Source of the DNA: Dehalococcoidia bacterium
GTDB lineage: Bacteria > Chloroflexota > Dehalococcoidia > DSTF01 > JACRBR01
NCBI GenBank assembly: GCA_021462855.1
Contig: JAJTXQ010000043.1
Location: 1 to 37,159, forward strand
DNA: 37,159 bases
Direction of reading: 5' to 3'
Positions 7,998 to 16,090 of this stretch are shown here, piece by piece. The position numbers and the translations under genes were made by a program. Position 1 is the first letter of the stretch. Every line of letters starts with the position of its first letter. The notes under the pieces were generated by a model that was not told the DNA's origin, made no database searches, and saw only the letters and a program-made list of their open reading frames with translations.

Positions 7998-8597
7998 CTA
8001 CCGGCCGCGCACGCACACGACCCGCTCCGTGTGGCTGGTGCTGCCTGCTTTCGGATGCGTGTACGCGTACCCGTCCACCGGATCGACAACCCAGGCGAAC
8101 GACGCGTCTCCTGTGTACTCCGTCGTCGTCCAGTAGCGCTGTGTGCCATCGCCATCAAAGCCAGTGAACGGGCTGTTCGCAGGCGGAAGATCGCGCGGGT
8201 CGGGTGAGTAGGGGACGGCCAGCGAAAGCAACTCATCGACCGTCGGCAAGCGCCAGCCGCGGCGTGGGCCGATCGTAGTCCCCTGGCAACCGGCGATGAT
8301 CCAGGTGCTGACTTCAAGGCTCCCGTCGCGCTGCCAGACGAGCCCGGTCTCCCGGTCGAGTACGGCCACATTGTTCAGCACGCAGTCAAACCGGGGCGTG
8401 TCGCACGGGTCGCTGCCGCCGCTGTCCAGCATGCGGTGCCAGGCGCCCGGGATGTCGTCGAGCGACTTCATCGTCTCGGCGGGCGCGCCCGGCGGGTCCA
8501 GCTCACCACCGCTCGCGATGCCCGCGACGGCCGCCGCGCAGTACAGCGCGGCGATGCCCGCTGCCATCCACGCGGCCCGTGCCAGCCACCGTCTCAT
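7998..8597 (-). CDS. exported DUF1566 (Lcl C-terminal) protein
   Basis: The 199-residue protein begins with a basic start and a hydrophobic segment (residues 8-30), a signal peptide or anchor. The rest is a DUF1566 domain, recognisable by LDRETGLVWQRDGS, the central GWRLPTVDELLSL, RYWTTTEY and the terminal VVCVRGR. Such domains are found in secreted or surface proteins of unknown biochemical role, often with C-type-lectin-like folds. GGAG precedes the ATG by eight bases. The four cysteines outside the signal could pair outside the cell. Confidence 0.85.
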   Translation of the reverse strand: MRRWLARAAWMAAGIAALYCAAAVAGIASGGELDPPGAPAETMKSLDDIPGAWHRMLDSGGSDPCDTPRFDCVLNNVAVLDRETGLVWQRDGSLEVSTWIIAGCQGTTIGPRRGWRLPTVDELLSLAVPYSPDPRDLPPANSPFTGFDGDGTQRYWTTTEYTGDASFAWVVDPVDGYAYTHPKAGSTSHTERVVCVRGR

Positions 8598-8892
8598 GTC
8601 GCCTGCTCCGCTGGACCGAACGATTGCCGGGTCGATGGTATGGCCCCAACGCCGGTGCCGTCTACCATGTGCCGGCGGTCGTCAAGTACGTTGCGGGTTC
8701 AGCGCGGCAGCCCTTCGAGTTGCGCCAACAGCGTCGTCCGCTGCTCCGGCGTCTTGCCCTCGAACAGCACCCCGGCGTCTCCTCAACGGGCTTTCGCGCC
8801 TCCCGCATGATGTGCGCCGGCGGGCATCGTCGGCGCTGCGCGGCCCCTGCGCTTGCCCCGCTATACTGCCGACGATCCATCAGGGAGGGGGC
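8598..8892. other. intergenic region with a short coding-like remnant
   Basis: This gap separates two divergent genes. On the minus strand, 8699-8770 is a GTG-started frame of 23 codons with high G/C at third positions (FEGKTPEQRTTLLAQLEGLPR at its end), which looks like the last part of a lost gene. TATACT at 8862-8867 is a good -10 hexamer for the following plus-strand gene, but no -35 at normal spacing is evident. Confidence 0.35.
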
Positions 8893-9390
8893 ATGCTCGG
8901 TTCGCTCGTCGGCACGGTGCGCCGCAACCACGCGCTCGAACACGCGACGATCGCCGTGCTGTTGCGGCGCCTCGGCCGCGACGTGCGCATGGTCGGCCGC
9001 GCGACGGGCGACGGCTACTATCTCTATGCCGACCTGCCGACGGACCTCGTCGAGGACTGTACGCGTGAGGCGCTCGCGCGGCTCAAGTCGGGCGAGGGGC
9101 ACCTGGCGGTGTCGGCGTTCTGCGGCACGAACATCACCGTCGCCGGCGCGCTCGCGGGCGCCGCATCGCTGCTGACGCTGGGGCAGGGGCGGCGGAGCGA
9201 CAGGTTCCCGAACGTCATGCTGGCGTCGATGCTTGCGGTGATCGCATCGCAGCCGGTCGGCCGGCTGCTGCAGAAGCACATCACGACGAGCCCGGACCTC
9301 GACGGCATCGAAGTGGTCGGGGTCGATGCCGGAGGCCATGGTGGCGCGCGGTACCACAAGGTGCGCACGGCCAGACGCCGGGCGATGTGA
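8893..9390 (+). CDS. DUF6391-like conserved membrane-associated protein
   Basis: The 165-residue protein starts at ATG behind GGGAGGGG. It has a conserved-looking opening (RRNHALEHATIAVLLRR), a glycine-rich hydrophobic stretch from about residue 80 to 95 and another near 110-123, then a C-terminal strand that may be cytoplasmic. The NHALEHATI element is typical of DUF6391-type proteins known to me mainly from Chloroflexota and cyanobacteria; function is unknown. I assign the family from memory of this motif, so it needs a profile search. It is the last chromosomal gene before the tRNA. Confidence 0.65.
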   Translation: MLGSLVGTVRRNHALEHATIAVLLRRLGRDVRMVGRATGDGYYLYADLPTDLVEDCTREALARLKSGEGHLAVSAFCGTNITVAGALAGAASLLTLGQGRRSDRFPNVMLASMLAVIASQPVGRLLQKHITTSPDLDGIEVVGVDAGGHGGARYHKVRTARRRAM

Positions 9391-9506
9391 CGCGCGGTCA
9401 CGCATCGTCGCTCGTCGCACCGCCCTGACCGTTTCAGCACGCGCCGCCGCCCGCGTCTCGCGACGCAGCGCAGCCGCAGGCGCGCCGCCGTTGGCGCCGA
9501 ATGCAC

Positions 9507-9582
9507 GCCCCCGTAGCTCAGTGGACAGAGCACCGGACTTCTAATCCGATGGTCGCAGGTTCGAATCCTGCCGGGGGTGCCA
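9507..9582 (+). tRNA. tRNA-Arg (anticodon TCT)
   Basis: The 76-base sequence folds as a full cloverleaf. Acceptor GCCCCCG pairs with CGGGGGT (first pair G-T); D-arm TAGCTCAGT...GAGC; anticodon arm CCGGA-CTTCTAA-TCCGA style with TCT; T-arm GCAGG-TTCGAAT-CCTGC; discriminator G and an encoded CCA end. The integrase lies just downstream, so this gene is the likely integration site. Confidence 0.97.
9555..9582 (+). other. presumed attachment site (tRNA 3' end)
   Basis: Tyrosine integrases of tRNA-borne islands usually recombine within the T-arm to 3' end of the tRNA. The composition change begins right after CCA and the integrase starts 163 bases on. No second copy of this segment is seen up to the window end, so the other attachment site should lie further right. 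The exact crossover core is inferred. Confidence 0.5.
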
Positions 9583-9644
9583 CGCCCTTCAATCCGAATC
9601 TGAAAACGAGGAGAGAACGCCCGCCAGACAAGCGCGGCGGCCAT

Positions 9645-9668
9645 TCGCAACCACCGGATTAGTTGCGA
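9645..9668. repeat. 7-bp inverted repeat between tRNA and integrase
   Basis: TCGCAAC at 9645-9651 and GTTGCGA at 9662-9668 are perfect inverted arms ten bases apart. Their place between the attachment site and the integrase fits an arm-type binding site or an operator. Confidence 0.4.
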
Positions 9669-9745
9669 TTGTCCTCCACGCACGAACGAATCTCGTGGTC
9701 TTCATGCTCGGCGGCCAAGGACGCCATAAGGAGGCATGAAGCATC

Positions 9746-10795
9746 ATGGTGAAACGAACGCGCTGGACGGACATGAACAAGCAGAACATTCCTTTCAGAC
9801 AGCTCAGAGAGGCCTACGGCGTCTTCAACAAGACGACGGGGAAGTCGCCCGCGACCGTGCGCTTCTATGACGAACGTCTCGAGGGCTTCGAGCGCTACAT
9901 CGGCCCAGACGCCACGCTCGCGGACGTGAACGTGCACGACGTGCGCGCGTTCATCGCCCATCTACAGGGGCGCACAGACCGCAACCCGAACAACCGGTAC
10001 GGCAAGCAGCCCGTCGGCCCCCTCTCGTCGTCTTACATCCAGGGCTTCGCGCGGACGCTCAGGGCGTTCGCTACGTGGCTCTTCGAGGACGGCTACACAA
10101 ACGACAACGTCCTGAAGGCGATCAGGCCGCCCAAGATTCAGCAGAAGGTCAAGGAGGTGCTCACAGACGACGAGGTGCAGCGTATCCTCGCGCTGTTCAA
10201 CCAGGACGAGCCGTATGGCGCCCGCGACTTCGCCATGCTCTGGACGCTCCTGGACTGCGGGCTTCGGGCGTCCGAGATCTGCAACCTCAAGATTGACGAT
10301 GCCCACCTGGAACAGGGTTACCTGAAGGTCCTCGGCAAGGGCAACAAGGAACGGCTAGTGCCCATCGGTCAACGGTGCCAAGAGGCGCTGATGAAGTGGC
10401 GTGACCGGCACCGCGCCTCGTTTGTCGTCGTCGATGTCCCCAACATGTTCTTGAACAGCAACGGGGATGCCATGACGGTGAACGCGCTCAAGCTCGTCCT
10501 CGCGCGCGCTGGTGCGCGCGCCGGCGTCCCCCGTGTTCACCTGCATCTTCTCCGGCATACGTTCGCCACGAACTATCTGGTGCGCGAGGTTGGTGACCCG
10601 CTCCGGCTTCAACAGATCCTCGGGCACACGAGCCTCGAAATGGTGCGGAGGTACGTCTCACAGGCGAATGTCCAGAAGAGCCTGCTCGAACGGCGAAGCT
10701 CTCCGATGGACCTGATAGCCGCAGGGAATGTGCTGCACCCGAAGGCCCGTCGCCTGCAGGCGCGACGGCCTGGGCGATTGCGCGTGGTGAAGTAG
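9746..10795 (+). CDS. tyrosine recombinase/integrase
   Basis: The 349-residue protein has an N-terminal SAM-like core-binding domain (about residues 17-125) and a catalytic domain with the full active site: Arg174 (GLRASE), Lys198 (LGKGNKERLVP), His267 and Arg270 (HLLRH), His294 (LGHTS) and Tyr303. It should catalyse integration and excision of the element at the tRNA-Arg gene. The ATG is 11 bases after AAGGAGG, a slightly long spacing; an overlapping frame starting at 9736 has no coding character. The C-terminal 25 residues are basic. Confidence 0.95.
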   Translation: MVKRTRWTDMNKQNIPFRQLREAYGVFNKTTGKSPATVRFYDERLEGFERYIGPDATLADVNVHDVRAFIAHLQGRTDRNPNNRYGKQPVGPLSSSYIQGFARTLRAFATWLFEDGYTNDNVLKAIRPPKIQQKVKEVLTDDEVQRILALFNQDEPYGARDFAMLWTLLDCGLRASEICNLKIDDAHLEQGYLKVLGKGNKERLVPIGQRCQEALMKWRDRHRASFVVVDVPNMFLNSNGDAMTVNALKLVLARAGARAGVPRVHLHLLRHTFATNYLVREVGDPLRLQQILGHTSLEMVRRYVSQANVQKSLLERRSSPMDLIAAGNVLHPKARRLQARRPGRLRVVK

Positions 10796-10829
10796 GAGGA
10801 GGGTGGCCCAGGCCAGCCTTAGCTGTCTG

Positions 10830-11114
10830 TCACCGAATCGTACGCAGTGGAACGATGGGGCGGTAATCCGCCGCGAGCAGAGCTTCGTCCGTGTCCTCAA
10901 CCGCGAGGCCCATCCCGTAACCGACTACAAGGATGACGACGTCACGGCTGGGGTTGGCCTTTTCTCCCGAGAAGAGTCTGGAGAGATAACTCTCGTCCAG
11001 CCAGCTGCCCCGGGAGATGTCCGCCTGCAACTTCCCGGACTTCGTCCGAAGACGCCTGAGAACCTCAGCCAGATTCTCCTGCTCGAACGCGTCCAGAGGA
11101 GAGCTATTCGTCAT
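10830..11114 (-). CDS. Cro/CI-type helix-turn-helix regulator
   Basis: The 94-residue protein has an XRE-like fold: LAEVLRRLRTKSGKLQADISRG, then SWLDESYLSRLFSGEKANPSRD as the recognition segment, then a short helical tail. The start is the ATG at 11114, which has GGAGGTGAT directly ahead; an in-frame ATG twelve bases upstream overlaps this ribosome site and is unlikely. It faces the integrase convergently, and probably controls element genes such as those to its right. Target sites are unknown. Confidence 0.75.
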   Translation of the reverse strand: MTNSSPLDAFEQENLAEVLRRLRTKSGKLQADISRGSWLDESYLSRLFSGEKANPSRDVVILVVGYGMGLAVEDTDEALLAADYRPIVPLRTIR

Positions 11115-11344
11115 GATCACCTCCAAGCATCATGTATTCGCTGAAGGCTGACCTGACGGACTCTCCGGATTACATCCACCCTCCTCTCCAAGTTCAGCAT
11201 ACCCAGTTGCGACGGAAGCATCCTTGCCTACGCGGCAAGGACTGGTACCGAGTAACGCTCTAGGCTAGTAGTGGATGCGGCTGGTCGGGACTGGAGGCAG
11301 GAGATACAACGACGCTCCTCACTCCGGAAAGGTGGTGATGACAG

Positions 11345-11533
11345 ATGGAATCAACTCCCCTTCCCGACGGCGATGGTTGCAGGCTTTCCCAAGAAGCCTT
11401 GGAACAGCTGGACGACGCGATCGAGAACATCGATGACATCGTGATGGACACCATCAACGTCGTGGATGAACTCATGAGCTCACTCAGCTCGATTCAGGAC
11501 AACGTGGAGAGCCTGCGCGAGCTGCGCGACTGA
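11345..11533 (+). CDS. small acidic coiled-coil protein
   Basis: The 62-residue peptide is strongly acidic and heptad-like from residue 14 on (SQEALEQLDDAIENIDDIV, then VVDELMSSLSSIQDNVESL), so it should form a helical coiled coil. AAAGGTGG ends ten bases before the ATG. No family is recognised. Small acidic proteins on mobile elements often act as DNA mimics or antitoxins, but nothing here shows that. It stands alone between the regulator and the next small gene. Confidence 0.55.
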   Translation: MESTPLPDGDGCRLSQEALEQLDDAIENIDDIVMDTINVVDELMSSLSSIQDNVESLRELRD

Positions 11534-11771
11534 TAACTCGTGCCGCGAGCCCGACCGCCGCTCCACCTGAACCATCCTCGCCATCCCCCGATCTACATCG
11601 ATACAGTAAGACCCTCTTGAAAAACGCCGGCGCCTGTTAGATAACTTCCGCGGGGTCGGCTTGTACCCGTCTATCGCGAAGAGGCGGTATAAGGCGCATC
11701 CGATTGCCCGGGTCGCCGGCGTCGTCGTCGCCCGGGGCAACCACACGGCCGACAACACGCTCCACGCCGGC

Positions 11772-11788
11772 CCTGTCTTATGGACAGG
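11772..11788 (+). promoter_or_regulatory. hairpin presenting a start codon in its loop
   Basis: CCTGTC (11772-11777) pairs perfectly with GACAGG (11783-11788) around TTATG, and the ATG of the next gene begins inside this loop. It could be a translational control structure or an operator. Confidence 0.35.
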
Positions 11789-12037
11789 ACCGTTAGCTAT
11801 TCCATCATCATCGTCCGCACGCGCATCGGCTACGAGGCCGTGAGTCCCGCGTTCCCTGACTTCATTGGTCGGGGTCGCGGATCTCGTGCGGCTTACGCGC
11901 AACTTCGCACAAAGATTAATGGCCACATCATGACGCTCGTATCGCGGGGCATGGCGCCGCCGCGCGATCCGGTCGTGCAGTCAAAGACATTGCGAGTGCA
12001 ACTCTGGTACCTACGACAACAGGAGGAATTGCAGTGA
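11780..12037 (+). CDS. HicB-like small protein
   Basis: The 85-residue protein resembles the HicB/UPF0150 fold: a first strand (YSIIIVRTRIGYEAVSPAF), the PDFIGRGRG turn in place of the usual PDLPGC-S-G, then an AYAQLRTKINGHI helix and a GMAPPRDP loop. HicB proteins are antitoxins of HicA, or stand-alone regulators. No HicA partner is adjacent, and the C-terminus has no obvious DNA-binding domain. There is no Shine-Dalgarno sequence, and the ATG sits in a hairpin loop. The family call is tentative. Confidence 0.5.
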   Translation: MDRTVSYSIIIVRTRIGYEAVSPAFPDFIGRGRGSRAAYAQLRTKINGHIMTLVSRGMAPPRDPVVQSKTLRVQLWYLRQQEELQ

Positions 12038-12485
12038 GCAGTTGGCTTTTAGTGTTGGCCAGAGCTGCGGGCTTTCCAAAGCCAACACCTGCGTCGCAGG
12101 CAAGGCGGGGGCCGCGCGCCAACGCGCGCCAGCGCCGGATAGCGGCAGACAAGGGGGAAGAGGCGGCCAGCGAGTTCAAATGTGCGGCACCAGAGCGCCG
12201 TTCGTCTCGTTGGCCGGGTTCGTCGTCGGGCTCGCGGTGCCTCCCTACGGGCTACCCCCCACGGACCCGACCCCGTCCGGTTTCGCTCGTTGCCGTGGGC
12301 AACGTCGCGAACGCGGCGGGCGACTCCCTCTGGCGAGGGGTGCCCTTGCTAACCGGCCGGGGTCGGCTCACGCCGACGACGAACTTGCGCGGCGGGAATT
12401 CCCCCTTGAACCCCCTTCCCTTGCGCAACGCGGCAGGCAGCCGCCGCCAAAAGACGCGCCGAGAGCGCGTGCCGCCGGAGGCGTC
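12038..12485. other. GC-rich hairpin-laden non-coding block (oriT or structured RNA candidate)
   Basis: About 450 bases hold no credible gene, although several frames are open by composition. The counted line at 12121 is 67% GC. Perfect short hairpins recur: GCGCG-CCAA-CGCGC near 12115, CGTTGCC-GTG-GGCAACG at 12288-12304, and GTCGGC-TCAC-GCCGAC near 12362-12377. It sits directly upstream of a replication-relaxation gene and a coupling ATPase, a plausible place for a transfer origin. Confidence 0.4.
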
Positions 12486-13400
12486 ATGAGCGGCGCCAGA
12501 CTGCCACGTCATCGGAGAGCCGAAACTCCGCCACCTATGCTGCTCACGGAGCGCGACATAGAGATCCTGCGGACGGTGGCAGAGTTTCGGTACATGACGC
12601 GCGAACAGGTAGAGAAGCTCTTCTTTTCTCCGTCAACCACGTCGTACTGCAAGCGGCGGCTCTCATTGCTGTATCACAACGGATATCTCGAACGGCGCTT
12701 TCTACCTCTTCGCCAGGCCTTCGGGGCAGCTCGCGCGTATTACGTCCTAGACCAGAAGGGAGCGGAAGTTGTCTGCGAAACTACTGGACGGACTCGACAG
12801 GAACTCGATTGGAGACCGCGTGACGGACGTCGCGAACCCCTCTATATGGAGCACACGCTCGCCATCAACGATGTCCGCGCCATAGCCGCCCTCACGGCGC
12901 AAAGACGCGGAATCGATCTCGCATGGACGGACGAGCGAGAGCTCAAGCGTCGAGTACGTGAGCATCGAGTGCCCGATCCCACCGCACCGGATAGGAAGAT
13001 CACCATCGTTCCAGACGGCTACTTTGTCATCCAACACCGCTGGGCGTTTGCCTTGGAACTGGATCGAGCCACGGTTGAGGAGCAGCCGTTCAAGCGCAAG
13101 GTGCGCGGCTACGGAGAGTGGAAGCGCAGCGGCGCGTACGCGCGTTCGCTCGGGACACACAGCCTGCGTGTCCTCTTTGTCGTTGCAGATGAACGCAGGG
13201 ATCCACGTCGGCTCGAACGCATCCGCGACTGGACCGTCGCCGCCGGAGGCGGCACGATGTTTTGGTTCGCGCGCCAGGCAGACTTGACCGGCTCGGACAT
13301 GTTCGCCAATGCTTCTTGGGCAGTCGCGCGGGCCGAAGGTCGCCGGCGCCTGTTTGGAGGCGAGATTGACGAACTGGGAGATCCTCGGCGAAACGCCTGA
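12486..13400 (+). CDS. replication-relaxation family protein
   Basis: The 304-residue protein opens with a winged helix (LLTERDIEILRTVAEFRYMTREQVEKLFF), then LSLLYHNGYLERRF, followed by a nuclease-like alpha/beta region with the run VPDGYFVIQHRWAFALELDRAT and FKRKVRGYGEWKRSGAY, typical of the Replic_Relax family on actinobacterial and Chloroflexota mobile elements. Its exact activity is not established; plasmid replication or DNA relaxation is the family's proposed role. The start is ATG with GGAGG five bases upstream; the open frame continues upstream without coding character. It overlaps the following ATPase gene. Confidence 0.8.
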   Translation: MSGARLPRHRRAETPPPMLLTERDIEILRTVAEFRYMTREQVEKLFFSPSTTSYCKRRLSLLYHNGYLERRFLPLRQAFGAARAYYVLDQKGAEVVCETTGRTRQELDWRPRDGRREPLYMEHTLAINDVRAIAALTAQRRGIDLAWTDERELKRRVREHRVPDPTAPDRKITIVPDGYFVIQHRWAFALELDRATVEEQPFKRKVRGYGEWKRSGAYARSLGTHSLRVLFVVADERRDPRRLERIRDWTVAAGGGTMFWFARQADLTGSDMFANASWAVARAEGRRRLFGGEIDELGDPRRNA

Positions 13401-14964
13401 CGGCGAATTCACAATCTCGCCAGAAGTCCGTCGCCAGCACCTCTACGTTCTCGGCCGCACTGGCACCGGCAAGTCAACTATGCTCGCCCGCTTGGCGCTT
13501 TCTGATATCGCTCGCGGTGATGGACTCTTGGTTCTCGACCCTCACGGTGATCTCGCGGAAGAGATCGTCGCTCACTGTCCCTCTGAACACCTTGAACGCG
13601 TCTTCTACCTAGACCCGTCGGATCGGCTCTATCCCGTTCCGCTGAACCTCTTTGAGTGCAGGCGTGAAGAGGATGCAGATACGGCCTGCGCCCAAGTCAT
13701 CGGCGTCTTCAAGCAGCTCTATGGAACGATGTGGGGGCCGCTCCTTGAAGACTTGCTGAGGAGCCTCACCCTCGCCATGCTCGATCATCAGCGTCTTGGG
13801 GATCTTTCGATCCCGGACGAGGCACACAATGCCACGCTCAAGGACGCCCACGACTTTCTCCTGAGCAAATCGATGCGGAACCGTTACTACAGTGCAGGGA
13901 TCATTGGGAACGACATGGTGCGCCGTTTCTGGGTCGACTTCTACGACAAGATCGGCATCACGAAGAAGAACGAGGAGGTCAACTGGCGCCAGGTCCAATA
14001 CGCGTCTTCGACGCTGAACAAGCTCCGCCGGTTCCTGCTCAATCCGCTGGTCTTCGACATTTTCTGCAACCCGAACCGTGTGAGCCCACTAGACTTCCGC
14101 GAAATCATCGACAAGCGGAAGGTTCTCATCGTCAATTTGTCGAAGGGCAAGCTCGGAGAGGAGAACACTGCGCTCATCGGCTCCGTGATTCTGAGTCAGT
14201 TGGCGGTCGCGGCACTATCGCGCGCCAACATGGCTCGGGACGCACGCAGGGCGGCGACGTTCCATGTCATTGCTGACGAGTTTCAGGCATTCGCGACGCC
14301 CAGCTTCCAGGTCCTGCTTGCCGAGGCGCGAAAATACGGAATCACCGTTACCATCGCTCATCAATACAGAACACAGTTGGAAAACGAAGCGCGCGGCGCG
14401 ACCCTCAATTGCGGTTCCATGATCTGTTTCCGCGTTGTTGGAACCGACGCCGATGATCTCGCGCTCGAATTCGACTCCACGCCAGACGAGTTCGGTTCGC
14501 GGTACGAGCGCGTAATGATCGCAAGGCCGGCGAGCGGCCTCTCACAAGAGGCTCGATTCGCGAGCAACGAGCGCACCGCCTATCGACGCGTCCCCGATTC
14601 GCTTTCGTTCGCTGAGACGGGTCGCGCGATCGCGAACGCTCTGACTCAGCTTCCGAACTACACAGCCATGACTCGCCTCGCGGATGGCACCAGCGCCGCA
14701 GCAAACATGAACGCCCTTCCGGCCCTCGATAACGACGAACTCAACGACAGGCTTCAAGTCCTTCGTGATCGGCGACGTGCGGTCGCCATACCGAAGGACG
14801 AGCGTCGCTCGGTTGTCGAGGCACACTGGGTGAGTCAAACCCGTGAACAAGAGGCACGAGAGGTCGTTTACAACGCGGAACTCCAGGATCAGGGAGTCGA
14901 AGACAGTGGCGAAGACGACAGCCACGCTGGTAACGACCTCCCCCAATCGAATGATGACGCATGA
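13366..14964 (+). CDS. TraG/TraD-like conjugative coupling ATPase
   Basis: I choose a TTG start at 13366, with GGAGG five bases upstream inside the end of the previous gene; the ATG at 13309 has no such signal. The resulting 532-residue protein begins with a strand region and Walker A GRTGTGKST (30-38), LLVLDPHGDLAEEI, a Walker B VIADEF with Asp304-Glu305, then LLAEARKYGITVTIAHQYR, all typical of VirD4/TraG/HerA-type DNA-pumping ATPases. No N-terminal membrane helices are present, so it resembles soluble coupling proteins. It would move element DNA in transfer or partition, working with the upstream relaxation protein. Confidence 0.85.
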   Translation: MTNWEILGETPDGEFTISPEVRRQHLYVLGRTGTGKSTMLARLALSDIARGDGLLVLDPHGDLAEEIVAHCPSEHLERVFYLDPSDRLYPVPLNLFECRREEDADTACAQVIGVFKQLYGTMWGPLLEDLLRSLTLAMLDHQRLGDLSIPDEAHNATLKDAHDFLLSKSMRNRYYSAGIIGNDMVRRFWVDFYDKIGITKKNEEVNWRQVQYASSTLNKLRRFLLNPLVFDIFCNPNRVSPLDFREIIDKRKVLIVNLSKGKLGEENTALIGSVILSQLAVAALSRANMARDARRAATFHVIADEFQAFATPSFQVLLAEARKYGITVTIAHQYRTQLENEARGATLNCGSMICFRVVGTDADDLALEFDSTPDEFGSRYERVMIARPASGLSQEARFASNERTAYRRVPDSLSFAETGRAIANALTQLPNYTAMTRLADGTSAAANMNALPALDNDELNDRLQVLRDRRRAVAIPKDERRSVVEAHWVSQTREQEAREVVYNAELQDQGVEDSGEDDSHAGNDLPQSNDDA

Positions 14965-14992
14965 CCGTTGACGCCCATGAGACAATCATCGT

Positions 14993-15517
14993 ATGGTTCA
15001 TCAATACGAATCGCTCTCTTACATGGCGCGCCTGGAGTTCAAGGACCCTTACGGCGTGGAAGCCCTCTTTCATTGCTATCAGCGACTCAGGATCATCGCT
15101 CCCGAAGTAAACTCCGTTGTCCACCATATGTGGGGCGATGGTGATCAGCTGAACGACTACGCGGCCCCAGGAACTCACGTACGAGGTATCTTCGGTGAAG
15201 ACGGACGCCGCCGAGTCATCTCATCGCTCGATGCGCCGGCCCGCTCCGGTGATATCATCGAGCTTCACTCGATTCGTCGCATTCATCATGGGTTCAAAGG
15301 CGATCGACAATACTGGGAATTTAGCCCCTACACGCCGACGACCGCGGCGCGTGTCGCGATCTCGTTCCCACTCGCTCGCGAACCCGAGAGGATCAGTGTG
15401 GGGACGTCAGCTGGAACTTCCGCGCCAATCGTGTCTCGTCCCGCGACCAAGGAGCTTATCCTAAAGGCCCACTTCCCCGATCTCAATTCGCTGTACCGGA
15501 TTGAATGGTCGTGGTGA
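14993..15517 (+). CDS. hypothetical protein
   Basis: The 174-residue protein starts at ATG 28 bases after the ATPase stop, without a clear ribosome site. It has mixed alpha/beta character: a first part with EALFHCYQRLRIIAPEVNS, then a middle with SGDIIELHSIRRIHHGF and a final stretch ending in the aromatic IEWSW. No motif or family is recognised. It is followed by two hairpins, the second a good terminator, so it probably ends the transcription unit that includes the coupling ATPase. Confidence 0.6.
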   Translation: MVHQYESLSYMARLEFKDPYGVEALFHCYQRLRIIAPEVNSVVHHMWGDGDQLNDYAAPGTHVRGIFGEDGRRRVISSLDAPARSGDIIELHSIRRIHHGFKGDRQYWEFSPYTPTTAARVAISFPLAREPERISVGTSAGTSAPIVSRPATKELILKAHFPDLNSLYRIEWSW

Positions 15518-15526
15518 TTTCGTGCT

Positions 15527-15550
15527 ACTTGAGGCGATAACGCCTCAAGT
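15527..15550. terminator. 10-bp hairpin after the hypothetical gene
   Basis: ACTTGAGGCG pairs perfectly with CGCCTCAAGT around ATAA. It lacks a T-run and begins ten bases past the stop codon, so it may stabilise the mRNA end. Confidence 0.45.
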
Positions 15551-15569
15551 GCGTGCTCACCGACAAGCA

Positions 15570-15594
15570 GAAAGCCGGGATCGTCCCGGCTTTC
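15570..15594. terminator. bidirectional intrinsic terminator
   Basis: GAAAGCCGGGA pairs perfectly with TCCCGGCTTTC around TCG. The arms carry A and T runs at their outer ends, so the site could stop transcription from both sides between convergent genes. Confidence 0.7.
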
Positions 15595-15689
15595 CTGCCT
15601 TCAGCCTCCGTGTCCGCCACCGCTCATGCGGCACCTCCTCGGTAGGCTCACGCGTGGCTTCTTACTCTATGCGATATCGCTGTTAGTAG

Positions 15690-15902
15690 TCAACTCTGTC
15701 TCCGCTTGTACTTCCAGGGATCCTTTGCCCGCTTCGCTTCGTCCCGGACGTACGCAAGTACCGCCAGCTTCGTCGTGACCCAGTTCCGGCCGATCTTCTG
15801 CGCCTTCAACCTTCGCTGATTAGCGAGAAGACGTAGGTGTCCGGCGCTAATTCCCGACATCGCAGCGGCTTCGGCCAGCGAGATTAAATCATCCTTGGCC
15901 AA
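15690..15902 (-). CDS. excisionase/MerR-like helix-turn-helix protein
   Basis: The 70-residue protein starts at TTG, five bases after AAGG. It has the MerR/excisionase (HTH_17) pattern: LISLAEAAAMSGISAGHLRLLANQ, then RRLKAQKIGRNWVTTKLAVLAYV and a basic tail. Such proteins bend DNA as integrase directionality factors or act as small regulators. It faces the terminator at 15570 and is divergent from the defence operon, so it could also regulate that operon's promoter. Confidence 0.75.
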   Translation of the reverse strand: MAKDDLISLAEAAAMSGISAGHLRLLANQRRLKAQKIGRNWVTTKLAVLAYVRDEAKRAKDPWKYKRRQS

Positions 15903-16003
15903 GTTGCCTTGAGGATCGACGCCTTCTATTCGCCGCGCAAGCCCATAGTCGCGGGCAAACGGCTCCCGACTTCATCCTGAGCGACCCCAGCAGACCTGTA
16001 GTT

Positions 16004-16032
16004 CGCGCCGTCGCCGGCCTTGCGACGGCGCG
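16004..16032. repeat. 11-bp perfect hairpin upstream of the defence operon
   Basis: CGCGCCGTCGC (16004-16014) pairs with GCGACGGCGCG (16022-16032) around CGGCCTT, 100 bases before the DUF499 start. No T-run follows on either strand, so it is not an obvious terminator. It may be a leader or binding structure. Confidence 0.45.
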
Positions 16033-16077
16033 TCAGCCCGCGAAGCTATACCCCGCACTATAGGCCCCTCGTTCGAT

Positions 16078-16090
16078 TACAATCGTTGTA
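16078..16090. promoter_or_regulatory. possible operator with overlapping -10
   Basis: TACAA-TCG-TTGTA is a perfect inverted repeat, overlapping the -10-like hexamer TACTAT (16089-16094), 38 bases before the DUF499 ATG. No clear -35 is found at the usual distance. A repressor bound here would block transcription of the operon. Confidence 0.35.

Noticed and set aside
12042-12485. N-terminal extension of the replication-relaxation protein
   Set aside because: Low-complexity Gly/Arg/Pro sequence without family match; the ATG at 12486 has GGAGG at the right distance.
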